Shown piece by piece: positions 1 through 11,583 of a DNA stretch of 64,000 nt. The notes below the pieces were generated by a model. That model was not told the origin of the DNA. It did no database searches and saw nothing but the letters and a program-made list of their open reading frames with translations. Positions within the stretch are counted from its first letter, which is position 1. Every line of letters starts with the position of its first letter. The stretch spans positions 1,736,001-1,800,000 of the forward strand of contig CM035313.1 of assembly GCA_002900995.3 (NCBI GenBank), written 5' to 3'. Source of the stretch: Ganoderma boninense. Taxonomy: Eukaryota; Basidiomycota; Agaricomycetes; Polyporales; Polyporaceae. Both the position numbers and the translations under genes were made by a program.

Positions 1-1664
1 ATGTGTTTGCCGGGGGACGTGTGGTGTATACGTCTGATCAACACTTCGGCGTGGGCTCGAACCTAATTCTCCCTGGGAGGGGTAAGTGTTCTATATTCAT
101 CCAATGTTCCGCAGTCTTCGCATTTGCCGTCATCCCGATACTGAATATTGGCGTCATCCACATCTCAGGCAAAGACATGGGTGATGGCTGGGAAACGAAG
201 CGCAGCCGTGCTCCCGGACATAAAGATTGGGCGATTATCCGACTGTAAGGACCGTCCCTATCGTCATTTTCCGTCCTTTTCGCGGGTACGCTGACCATCC
301 CTTTGTCTCCGCCGATGTAACTCCGCAACCGACCGTCCCCTTGCATACCATATATCAAACTGCAATGCGCCACTTGTCAACGTGCTTCTTGAATTTAACA
401 CCTACGAACCCTGCCAACCCTTGACCTGCCTATGGTCCATCCAGGGGCGACGCCGGCTATCTTTCCCAAGTCGAGATCGACACCGCGCACTTCAAGGGCA
501 ACTTCCCTGAGTCCTGCGAGCTGCACGCTGTGAATCGCCCTGATGATCTGGTTCCGACGGACGTGCCGGCGGAGGAGTGGACGCTTATCTTGCCTCGCAC
601 GAAGCTCGGACCGCACCGCCAGCACTTCTTCCAGCTCGAGCGCCACGCCATAGAAGGCAAATGCTACACCCACGTAAGGATCACCATATATCCCGACGGT
701 GGCATCAAGCGTGTGCGCATCCTCGGCCAGAGGGCTGCAGGCGCAACCACTAAAGCTGCAGACGCAGTGATTGGCCCTTCAGAGCTGGCAGAGGAAGCTC
801 CTCCAACCTCCGGTCGGCCGATCCAGGCCATCAAAGGCCCCGCGATCCCTGCGCTTCCGCTCACAGCCGAGGCATTTGCGCCGTTCGGGAAGGTTTTCCA
901 GGCATACGCGGACGTGAACGCGGTGCCCGACCCGCGCCACACACGCATCACGGGCGCGAACCAGGGCACGGCGACTAAGTTCCACAAGCTCGCGCTGCTC
1001 GCGTCGTCATACCCGGAGCATGCTCGTGCAGACGCCACGGCAGGGTTGTCCGTGTACCGATGCCGACCGATCGACGTGCGGCCTGGGGGCGAGTGGGAGG
1101 TGAAGTTGCTGGAGCGGCACCCGTGCACGAACCAAGCGTTCATCCCCATGGGCGGTGGCTGCGGCGCTGCTGCGGACGTGAACGCACTAGAAGACCCGGG
1201 CACCCAATACCTGGTCATCGTCGCAAAGAATGGGCCGGACGACAGGCCAGCGTTAGCGAGCATGCGTGCTTTCATCGCTTCCGCCGGGCAGGGCATCGTG
1301 TATGACACGGGGGTTTGGCGTGAGTACCACGTTTGCGAACAGTGTCATGATTTACAGGGTGAATGCTGATCTACGTCTATGCTTTTGACGGGGTGTGGAC
1401 CCTTCACTGCTCACTCTTCTTGGCACCGGAACCCTCGCAAATTTACATTGACAGATCACCCAATGGCTGCTTTGCACAAGGTAGGGACCCTGTCATCGAG
1501 CGTGATTTTTCCAAGTCGGAGATAGGACTTATCTTTTCTCTGCCCAGAATATGGACTTCACTTGTGTGGAGACGCAGATTGGTAACGGCGACAGCCTCGA
1601 CTGCGAGATTGTTGACCTCGACGGAACGGCAGGCTACTACAGGGTGCAGATACCCATCGCCTAA
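1..1664 (+). CDS. Allantoicase-ureidoglycolate lyase fusion (5' partial)
   Basis: Bifunctional ureide-degradation enzyme. Allantoicase turns allantoate into ureidoglycolate and urea; the lyase half splits ureidoglycolate into glyoxylate and urea. The reading frame is already open at the left edge, so the N-terminus is missing. Exons are about 3-81, 169-244, 445-1319, 1455-1480 and 1548-1664, with phases that agree. Allantoicase signatures are SDQHFGVGSNLILPGR, MGDGWETKRSR, EIDTAHFKGNFPESCELHA and THVRITIYPDGGIKRVRI. A short linker (about 770-835) leads into a DAL3-type domain with the conserved tail GVW-HHPM-AL, closed by the 26-nt exon 4. In yeast these activities are separate genes (DAL2, DAL3). 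The fusion is seen directly, because one exon carries both domains. The 200-nt intron 245-444 is long for this genome and may hide a small extra exon. Confidence 0.9.
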
Positions 1665-3233
1665 TAGACACCCATTTGCGCTGTAGAAGACCAGTCGAGA
1701 ACTAGTAGACACTGCATTGCATTGCAGTAGATTCTAGCTTCTCGTCCTTCTGCCGATTCCCCGTCTCTTCGCAGTGCCTAAAACACCCGTGTTTCCAGCC
1801 TACTCGCTTGAATGCGCGCTGCGGGATGACATATGCTCAGAATACATCGAAGCCGCTCCCCCATCACACAGTCGTGGGGCCTATCTCGCACCTCTAGCTG
1901 AAGGTCCGTGATGGATGTGGGCCCACCTATTCTCCGCGAATTTGACGAGGGGGGGGTGGTCCGGGGTCCTGGTAGACGAAAACGGAAGATGCAAATTGAA
2001 TATCGACTGTTGGAATCTTCCGATTCTTCGCTGCGGGACACGGCACAGCTTTGGCTCCTCCCTGGAGTAATTGCGGTGCGTTGATTGACGTGCGCGAGCC
2101 TGTACACCCATGATTCCGAGGAGGCGAGTTGTCGAATAGTGCGGTGCCATGCCATCGTCCAGGCCTCGGAGAAAGGAGTTTGACCGCAACCCCTTTGATT
2201 CGAAAATTGCCGGTGACCTGAAACATCAGGGAGCAAACTTACTGCGAGCCTTAGTACTCTCCATAATCCTCCGACCATACACCGACCCAATCACAGGCCG
2301 ATCGAGTCGGACGCCCGCTGACCTGCAAGAACTCTATTCTCCACCCTGCGCATAAGGATTTAGCGTGTCCTACGGACAATACATCTCCACGAACGGGTGC
2401 AACAGTCTCGGAAATAAACGACTTTAGCATCCTAGACCTCTGTTAATGGCACTTTGGAGCAGGGTCTATCCGTGACGGGAAAAGGTCAAGCTTGGTATGC
2501 CCAGCTGGGCCTTACCATCAATGGGTAGCGTTCAGCTGGAAGGGCCCATCTTCGTTTCGCATGCAGGCACCCCGACATTCGCGATCGGGCTCGACGGTGT
2601 CATACCAAGGACTCGGGTATGTACCCCACGCGCGTTTCGACCTATCGGCACAGAAAATTCGCAGACGCGGCCAGTGAACAAGTGCAGTTATCACGCGACG
2701 CTATGACTTGGCACAACCACTGGCACTGCAACTTGGAGGATTAAAATTGAGTTAATTACCGACTGCACAGCGGTGCTCGTCCTCCAACTTCGTTTCCACC
2801 CGCCATGTTAGTATGTAGACACCGGCAGAGATTCAATAAAACCTAATCTGGCCAGTCAGACGGGTTTCACGGTCTGACCTCAAGCGTGCAGGCTCTGTGG
2901 GATTATTGCTGCGCCTGCGATGTCGCTGCGGGTTATGCAAGTCGGCGACTCGGACCTGCAACAGTGCAACCACGCAGGGGCAGGAATGTGGGGGCACGTT
3001 CGGAGACGCACGTGGCTGTCCCAATGACGATCGCAGATCGCAAGATTGGGTGATCAGTCCAAAAAATAAGGTTGCCAATGTGTTCAAAGGCGACCCGAAG
3101 GTTCAAACGACCTTTGATCAGTGTCTGTCCTATCGTGTCCTTCTGGCCTCAAATAGTCTGTATGTTCAGAATCATGTGCTCCTCTATCTCGGAAAGCTGA
3201 TGCTCCATGCAAAGATTTTACCATCACATTCCA
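1665..3233. other. Intergenic region, no supported gene
   Basis: About 1.57 kb between two plus-strand genes. Short open frames occur on both strands, but none has recognisable domains, consistent splice phase or coding-like composition. It presumably holds the polyadenylation region of the ureide enzyme and the promoter of the isomerase gene. I see no RNA gene or repeat in it. Confidence 0.6.
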
Positions 3234-4808
3234 ATGTTGGACCTCTCCTCAATCCGCACGAGTGAAGGGAAACTGGAGATCGTCAACCAGCTCCTTCTCC
3301 CACACACAAGCGAGTACATTGAGATCAAATCCATCGATGACGCGTTCGACGCCATCAAATCTATGAAGGTGAGCGGGTAGACATACAGAAGACTCGCAAA
3401 TTGGGGCACTGCTGACCAGACGCTCTCTTCGTCCTTCACAGATCCGCGGTGCACCCGCTATCGCATCTCTGGCATCACTAGCCGTTGCAGATCACCTTAC
3501 ACGTGCCCTGGCTACTTCACCGCCGCCTGACTGGCTCAAGACTACCGACGCTTTCAAGCTGCATGTCGAGGCTATCCTCGCGCATTTGTTCACTGCTCGC
3601 CCAACGGCAGTGAATCTCGGCGCCGCCACCCGTCGACTTTCCAACAAACTCCAAACATTGATCGATGCCGGCCAGAATGTTGACGCAATCGCGCAAGAGC
3701 TAATCTCAGAGGCGAAGAAGATCGATGCGGAAGACGTGGGCAGGAACAAGCTAATGTCGAAATGGGGCGGCGAATGGCTCGTCGAGCGGGTCAAGACCCA
3801 AGGCGGCAGCGGTACGGATCTCAATGTGATGACCGTCTGCAACACGGGGTCACTCGCGACTTCGGTCTGTCAACGAAATGCCATACTCCTACACCGCAGG
3901 TTTCTTCTCTGACGTGCAAGTTGTCTGGTGATGCAGGGTTATGGAACAGCGCTCGGTTTGATTACATACCTCCATGAAACCGGAAAGCTGCAACGGGCAT
4001 TCTTCACACAGTCGACGCCGTATCACCAAGGCTCACGGTAAGATTTGGGTTTATTGAGCGGCGGATGGCACTCACCCGTCCTGCTCGAATTTGGTAGGCT
4101 AACCGCTTTCGAGCTCAAGTCTCTGAACATTCCGTCAACAATGTTGTGCGACAGCATGGTTGGATCGCTGTTCCAACACCACAATATCCACGCAATAGGT
4201 GGGTCATCGGCCACAGGCAACCCATGGCATTCCAATTCATCCACTCATATTGCCCTTATATCTCATAGCTGTCGGTGCGGACCGAGTCGCTCGGAATGGG
4301 GACACTGCCAACAAGGTGAGGCACCGGGTACCTGGAACCTGGACCTACCACAATCAGACCCTGACAGATACGGCGCCGCAGATTGGGACATACAATGCAG
4401 CTGTGTTGGCGGCACGTCACAATATCCCGTTCATCGTCGTGGCGCCGGTGAGCACGGTCGACTTGGAGGTCCCAGATGGTAGCGGGTGCGTGAAGCGAGC
4501 TGCCCCTGCACAAGTTTGGGTGCGAGTGCTGAGAAATTCTGTGGTACCACGGCAACAGGATTCCAATTGAACATCGGCCCGCAATCGAGGCGTGCCTCGT
4601 CCGGGGAGCGCTATATCCGACGGCGCTGAACGCAGAGGGGGCGAAGGAGCAGGCGACGGTGATGGTGACACCGGAGGGCCTGGAGGGAGTTTACAACCCA
4701 AGTTTCGACGTGACGCCGGCGAGCTTGATCACAGCCATTGTGACCGAGAAGGGTGTCGCGGTGAAGAAAAGCGGGGAGGAGGCGTTTGACTTGACGCCCG
4801 TGGTCTGA
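3234..4808 (+). CDS. MRI1: Methylthioribose-1-phosphate isomerase
   Basis: Methionine salvage enzyme, eIF2B-like fold. It isomerises 5-methylthioribose-1-phosphate to the ribulose form in the cytosol. Seven exons fit with consistent phase: 3234-3368, 3442-3864, 3937-4037, 4098-4198, 4269-4315, 4382-4485 and 4559-4808. The start ATG opens [20 protein letters not shown], a normal N-terminus for the family. Conserved blocks are [11 protein letters not shown], the catalytic-cysteine motif CNTGSLAT (split by an intron before GYGTALG), QGSRLTAFEL, and the acid-containing block [21 protein letters not shown]. The C-terminus has the usual [20 protein letters not shown]. One cytosine-for-histidine-type change is visible: the residue before the cysteine motif is V rather than the frequent H. 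I see no disruption, and the gene looks complete. Confidence 0.93.
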
Positions 4809-5620
4809 TGGGGCCCCGAGTGGGTAAGCATATGTAAAGGATGTGTGGAAGAGACTGGTATTTGATCGGACCGGTATGTGCAAGATGAATGAGATGATCC
4901 GTGGGGGACCATGCACGATACCGTACGAACCTTGTTAACCAGAAGAACTTCATGCTGAGCCACCTGTCGTCTCATGATGACCATCTACTTACACTTCAGT
5001 GCTCTTGGGAGATGCATTCTGATGCGGGTTCTACATAGGCCGCCCGGTTCATGTCAAGTTACTGTCAGTAAGTAAGCAGGCGTTTGTCTCCAAGGTAGGG
5101 GCATGGAACATTCGAAGGTCTGCCGAGGGAGCCGGGCCGCCGGCATAGCAATGCATGATGCCTTGGCGCCGGCGCCGATCAAACAGCGGGGCGTTGTCAA
5201 CACCAAGTCAACGCCAGGTCAGTTGATAGCGACCACAGTCTGACCCTCGCCGCTCATCAGTTCTATCATGGCCTATGGATGCGCCACAAAACATAGGGCA
5301 CGGTCGGATTGCCGTTTTTGCGGGCAGCCTGAGCCGTTCTGTGACCCGGTGCAGAGAACGGCAGGGCTACTCCGCTTCCAAGCACGCTGGGGCCCAATCC
5401 AAATGATCAACAAGGCTCTGGGCGGACGTCGCGATTGGCTGTGCGGAGGCGGGACGCGAACGCGTGGGTCTCGCATCCGAGGGCGACTGTGGCTTAGCGC
5501 AATTCCTCCGATTGATTTGGAACGTCTCCAGTCATCCCCAAGTCCGCCCTCCCTCCTTCACTTTCACCACCACCATCCCTATCTCTCCCCACCCTACGTC
5601 TACGCTACCAGCTCGCTACT
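4809..5620. other. Intergenic region with promoter of the GH23-like gene
   Basis: About 0.8 kb between two plus-strand genes. The last 90 bases before 5621 are a C/T-rich leader typical of well-expressed basidiomycete genes. No supported coding sequence or RNA gene is visible. Confidence 0.55.
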
Positions 5621-6957
5621 ATGAAGCTGTCCGCTCCTTTCCTTCTTCTTGCTGTCGCAATCGGCGTCGTCGAGGCCACTGGCCACGACGGCCTCTCCCG
5701 CATCGGCGCCCACCATCACAACGTCGCCCGCCATGGCCAAAACGTCGCCCATGCCAAGCGTTCCAAATCTGGCCGTTGCAAGGTTCGCGCTACCAGCACT
5801 GTGAGTCGCTCTTCTGCTCTCTTGAAGATGTTTTGAGCAGTAAATGACATCTCAATCAGCTCGTTTCGACTACGACGTCAAGGTCGACTTCCAGTTCAAC
5901 TTCAACTTCGAGCTCGACTTCCAGTTCGACTTCGCACCACTCTTCATCCACCTCAGCCAAGGCGACTTCCACTAAGAAGAGCTCCTCTACTGCATTGACA
6001 TCTGGCAACAACTCCAGTGGAAACAACAATAGCGGGAGCACCTCCATCAACATCTCGGGCCTGGTTCGCGTCACCGACTGGACTTGTGGTAACTCCGGTG
6101 CTACTAGTGCGTATCATCACAGTCGAGTCGAACCTGTCCACGAAATCTCAGAGTTCATGTTCAGAGGACCTCACGGCTACGCATGGCCCCAATGGGAGCA
6201 TCGACTGGATGAATTGCGGTCTGACGCAAGGCGGTTGGAACCCGCCTCACGTTACCGTCAACGACGTCGTCACTGTCAACTTGTACGACGCGCTTAAAGA
6301 CTCGAACACCCCTTTCAAGGCGTGCAGCAAGTATATTGACACTTTTGTCAACTATGCCAACCAGTATGGAAGTGAGTGCCATCAAGCCGTCTTCTATCAC
6401 CGTCCGATCCCCAATTTGACTGACAACGCCGCGCAGTCCCTCCGATTATCATCGCTTCCATTGCTATGCAAGAGTCCTCTTGCGACCCCCACACCGTCGG
6501 TGGTGGAGGCGAGCAGGGTCTGATGCAGATTTCGAAGGACAAATGTGGCGGTGCTCCGGACGGTAACTGCCAGGACACAGACTTCAACATTAGGACTGGG
6601 ACCAAGTTCTTCGCGGATACCCTCAACGCGAACGGCGGGAACCTGTTGTTGACCCTCGGAAATTACAACGGGTGGCCTAAGGACATGACTGTCGTAAGTC
6701 CTCAATTTCGACAACGGGTGAAAGGGAACTGAAAATGGAATTTGTAGGCGTCGGCAACCGCGGCCAGGTGGTCAAGCTGCTGTTTGTGCCAGAATAACAT
6801 GGACTAGTGAGTGTGTTCGTGATGAACAAGATCTGCCACGTACTGAATCGTCTCTGGTAGCCTGGTCCAGAACCTTAACGGCTGGTACCTCAACAAAGAC
6901 CCCTACACTGGCAACCCTCGCATTGGGAAGTACTTCAATCTCGACAACTGCAACTAG
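5621..6957 (+). CDS. Secreted GH23 / SLT-like lysozyme domain protein
   Basis: Predicted extracellular protein with a bacterial-type soluble lytic transglycosylase (GH23) fold; such enzymes cleave the MurNAc-GlcNAc bond of peptidoglycan. Exons are about 5621-5800, 5860-6106, 6165-6371, 6437-6693, 6748-6806 and 6861-6957. Residues 1-20 form a signal peptide (MKLSAPFLLLAVAIGVVEAT). A His/Lys-rich stretch follows, then a long Ser/Thr linker (from 5860) likely to be O-glycosylated. The catalytic domain contains IIIASIAMQESSCDP with the expected glutamate, then GGGGEQGLMQISKDKCGG, matching the SLT consensus ES....P....G..GLMQI. Several cysteines in the domain suggest disulfides suited to secretion. 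Function on peptidoglycan is inferred from family; it could act on chitin-like polymers. The gene is intact. Confidence 0.85.
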
Positions 6958-7678
6958 TTGTATTCGACGCGACGACGATGATTCGGAGGGGATCCTAGTC
7001 TGTAGTGGGGCCCATCTCATTTTGTTTGTCGCTTGATTGCATCTTCATGATTCGCGGTGCTTCAACGCTTAAGTTATGATGATGATATACCCTCTCCGCG
7101 CCCAGTGGGCCTTCTCTAATTTTATCAGTACTGTCGCATTTACTGCCCCTTTTGAAGGAGAGTGACATGTACGAGTATAGTCCTATCGATTGGGAATACA
7201 CGGTACATATTTGCTGTGCCTTACCACACACTTGCAGTGCTTTGACAGCTTGTGGGCGGACTTGCTGTGCACTCGCTCAAAATCCGTCATTCGCAGGTAT
7301 TGACAAGATCGTGATCAGCAAGTTATACCCATGTCGAATATGCTTTGCATCCAAGTCCATAACCGCAACAGCCAGAATCGACCATTCATTGTCATACACG
7401 AGCGTCTGTGGTCTGTGGCTTCGGGGAGGCAAATCTTTGATCAGTTTCTTTCCGTTGCTACTCGCCTTCGCTCCCACACCCATCCAAGCTTTCTTGGTCT
7501 TAAATCTACGCTCATCCTCTCGGCAGCCAGGGCGACATACTTGAACGTCTGGAAGCTCTGCGTCTAGCCTGTGCGAGACTGCTCTGGTTCTCTAGCCTCC
7601 AGATCCCTCGGCATCTAATCTGACAACCCCCGCTTGCGCAAACACGCCCTTCGAGATTCAAAACCCCAAATATCAAGT
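6958..7678. other. Intergenic region
   Basis: About 0.72 kb between the GH23-like gene and the PP5 gene. Small open frames exist, but none has a recognisable product. The stretch just before 7679 is the likely PP5 leader. Nothing else is supported. Confidence 0.55.
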
Positions 7679-10513
7679 ATGTCGAGTGACTCGGGCTCCA
7701 GCAATGTCTCTCAGCCGAGCACACCGGCCACCTCGCTGCCGCCCTCGCCGGCGTTGTCGAAGCTGAGCCTGCAGGACATCACGGACGAAGCAAAGGCAGA
7801 GGCGGCATCATTCAAGGCGGAAGCTAACAAGGCGTTTACATGTGCGTGGTTTATGAGTTCCGTGTTGTCCGGATGTGGGCTATAATAACGTCGGCGATAT
7901 GGGATGTATCCGTCTCTGGTGCGTATGTGAACCTTGTACGTTTGTTTGCGGTTCGTCGTCGGCTGGGAAATGCAGCACACAACTTCAACAAGGCGGCGGA
8001 GCTGTACACGAAGGCTATCGAGAAGAATCCGGGCGACGCTACGCTTTGGTGCAATCGGGCATATACCAGGATCAAACTCGAGGAGCATGGTTACGGACTT
8101 CACGATGCGGGTGCGTCTAGATGTTGCTTATGTTAGGCGACGTTGGTCTCTTAGAATACGCCGCGTTTCGGAAGGTGTCGCTATTGAGCTTGATCCGAAA
8201 TATGCGAAGGCATACTATAGGTGCGTCGATGACTTTCTACTATGCCGTCGCGCATGTCTCAATGGCTTCAGACGAGCAACATGTTATCTCCAAACGTTGA
8301 GATACAAACAAGCAATCGCGGACTTCAAGAAGCTCCTTACCTTAGAGCCCCAGAACCAGCTCGTCCGAATGCAGTTAGATAGCACTCAGAAGATCCTCCG
8401 CAAGGTGGAATTCGAGAAGGTACATTTCCATTAGATGATCGCGTCGCAACCCCCTGGATAACTAATTCCGGATGTCCTTTAGGCAATTGAGATGGAGGAA
8501 GAGAAGAGCGCTGTCCTACGCTGTTATGAAATCATTGCTGAAGGTATGTCTGGGCCCACGGACATGTCCTCTTGCGCAATGACACCCACTGGGATTTGCA
8601 ACACCAATCCCGGTCGCAAGGCGGATGCGACGTGGAGAAGGGCTATGCCGGTCCCACCCTCCCGACGGATAACGACGGGAAGTTCACGATCAACGTTCAA
8701 TTCATGCGGGATATGATCCAGTGGTTTAAGGATGGCAAGTCAATACCCAGAAGGTACTGTCTTCTACTGTCCTCCCTGTGAATAGGACTTTATCAACCCG
8801 GAAATTTTAAGGTACGCTTGGGAGATTCTTCTTGGCGCGCATTCGTATTTCGAGAAGGAAGAGAGTTTGGTCGACGTCGTCATCCCGGATGGCCAGACCA
8901 TTGATGTCATCGGCGATGTCCACGGTATGTTCTATATTAAAGCCATGGGCCAATATGTTATTCAGCAGCGATTCATCAGGCCAATTCTACGACTACCTCC
9001 ATTTGCTGTCCCTTACGGGGGAGCCTAGCGAGACGCACAGCTTGCTCATGAACGGTGATCTCGTCGACCGAGGGTCATGGTCGATTGAGGTCATTTTGAC
9101 TGCCCTCGCATTCAAGTGTGAGTGTACCCCGTGACGAAATTCACTCGTCCAATTGAGTTGAAGGTGAATCTGGGATATAGGGCTTTACCCCAAGAACATG
9201 TACATCAACCGTGGAAACCACGAGGCGAAGGAGATGAACCGCACATACGGTTTTGAGGGGGAGGCTAAGCACAAGTTTGGCGAGCAAACGTACAAGGTAC
9301 ACGCTCTCGCTCGGTCACTGTCCGCCCATCAACTAGCTTCTCTAACTTCGAAACACCTTAATATGATACCACCCGACAGCTGTTCGCTCATATCTTCACT
9401 GCGAGTACGTGCGGGTTTCGCTGCCTGATTCCCCAGTGGTTTTTTAGACACTGAAAATCCGTTCTTTCAGTGCCCCTCGCGACACTCGTTAGCGCTACGA
9501 AGCCGCCACCACTCCAGTCATCAAAGGGTGCGATCTTGTCACCCGAAGGCAAGAAACGCTACTTCGTTGTCCATGGCGGTTTGTTCAGCAAAGACGGCGT
9601 GACCCTTGACGACGTTCGCAAGGTTCAGCGCATAGGTCATCAACCGGGGCAAGAGGGTCTCATGTGTGCGTTCTCGTTTATCCTTCAACCTCTCCTGCCT
9701 GGGCATATTTTGCTGATCCTCTGTTTTCTATGTCGCACCTCATCTAGGCGAGGTACGTTATCCCGGTGGTCGGACTTAACTCATACCCGGTAACTTACTG
9801 CTATTCTTTTCTCGCTGCCTTTTGGAAATAGCTTTTGTGGACGGACCCCCAGGAACTCCCAGGTCGCGGACCGAGCAAACGCGTGAGTGAATTGTTCCCC
9901 GCATGCAATTTGCTATCTTCCCTGGGAAGGTTCGAGAACTCACGATATGTACTATCACACCCGGGCAGGGAGTTGGAATTGCATTTGGACCTGACGTGAC
10001 GCGACGATGGTGCCAGGCTAACGGGGTCACGGGTGTCATTCGCAGTCATGAAGTCCGCCAAGGTCGGCTTCTCACGCGACGTTCTGCCCGAGGTTACTGA
10101 TCTAAGCCATAACAGATGGTTACTCCGTGGAGCACGACGGCCTTTGCACGACGGTAAAAGTGCCCCACTGCGTTTCCGGTGCTGTGCACTCACGACGATC
10201 TTTCCCCCCTCACCATGTACCGCTCTCTCTCGTCCACGTTGACGATCTACCTCCGCCCAGGTCTTCTCGGCGCCAAATTACGTCGACCAGGCAGGCAATA
10301 AGGGAGCTTTCGTAAGGGACCCTTCGAACCACATTCCCGCGTTCGTATGTGGCGCTGATGAACCTTGTTTTATTTCATCCGTGCGCATATGCGACGCAGA
10401 TTCGCATCAACGCAGAGGGCACGCAGGAATACACCCAGTTCAATGCACAACCGCACCCACCGATGAAGCCCATGGCTTACGCGTCAAGCGGCCTTGCGAA
10501 TTTGCTTATGTAG
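7679..10513 (+). CDS. PPT1: Serine/threonine protein phosphatase 5 (TPR-PPP)
   Basis: Hsp90-associated phosphoprotein phosphatase of the PP5 type. The N-terminus carries about three tetratricopeptide repeats (for example [49 protein letters not shown]), which in this family bind the Hsp90/Hsp70 C-terminus. The PPP catalytic domain has its metal-binding motifs in order: [45 protein letters not shown] and [16 protein letters not shown]. The normal C-terminus [13 protein letters not shown] ends at the TAG 10511-10513. The gene is split into roughly a dozen exons by short introns. Start ATG 7679 follows a leader without a better candidate. The usual GDFVDRG reads GDLVDRG, a mild change. The gene appears complete and functional. 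Confidence 0.92.
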
Positions 10514-11583
10514 ATGAGAAGTGGCTGCGGACGCCACTGTCGGGTGTATAGCGGACGCCGTTCGAAGGCACACTATATGATAGAGTTGCTTTGGACCGGC
10601 TTGCAGGGCTGTAGAAGCTATATAAGGGACGTGTATGCGCGCGTTTTGTTGTGAGCCTAGTGACCATCTAAATGTAGTTTACGCACCAGCCCCAACACGA
10701 ATATCTGGCCGGGGGATGCGGTAAGACCGCCGATGCGGGGGCGTGTCCGACGATGAGAGTTTGACCTTACATTTGACTGCTTTGCTTCGCATGGCAGACG
10801 CTCTTGCATAAGGGAAAGGGCTGAGGCATACCACCGCGAGACCGATATGCGGGTTGTATCAGAACGTCGGAAGCACTTGCTGCTGCTGGGAAGGGCTCGG
10901 CTTCGTCATCGTTGTCAATAGGTTCTCGGGTACATCGCACCAACACAGCGCTGGTGTTGCTGTCAAAGGGTCCAATTCTACAACACGTTCTGTTTGTCCT
11001 CTTCGATTTCCCCAGCGGGGTCCGACGAATCGGACATTCATATTGGGAAGAACTGGAATGTGAAGAAGTGCGAGAAAGATGTTCAGTTGGCTGCGGTCTG
11101 GGGCGATGACAGATCATTAGGAACGCTGAAGATAGGACGATATCTATATGATGTCAAGTGTCAAATGACCACAGCTTTTGGCGGGAGGCCGAGCTTCCGA
11201 GACATCTGACACTGGTGAACTCGGGGGAAATGGGCGGGGTGACGACATGTATTTGACTCCTCGGATCTTGAGACATTTTGAGCAGTCATTGTGCGATTGA
11301 AGAGGCATGTCGGTCGAATTCACCATGCGGCGTGGGCTCGTGTGTGTCACGCAGAGGATGATTCGACTGACAGAAGGATGGAGAGTGATGGTTTTGACGA
11401 ACGTACTGCCGGAATTACCATACAGGGAGCTTGGTCCACTTTGGCACAGCTGTGGCGCTAGCGCGCATGGCGAGCGAAAGCGACCAGTCGTCTGACACGC
11501 CTTGACAGTAACCTGCCACTCTTTGCTGCGTCTTATTCACGGAGCCCTCTGCTTGCAACTTTTGGTCCGGTTCTGGTAGCCTG
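10514..11583. other. Intergenic region
   Basis: About 1.07 kb between two plus-strand genes. Overlapping short frames on both strands (about 10767-11350) show no family signature or credible splice structure. It probably contains the 3' UTR of the phosphatase gene and the promoter of the splicing-factor gene. Confidence 0.55.

Noticed and set aside
1778..2290. Minus-strand open frame (170 codons) in the first intergenic region
   Set aside because: No family similarity, no intron structure, and overlapping frames of similar length on the same strand indicate chance.
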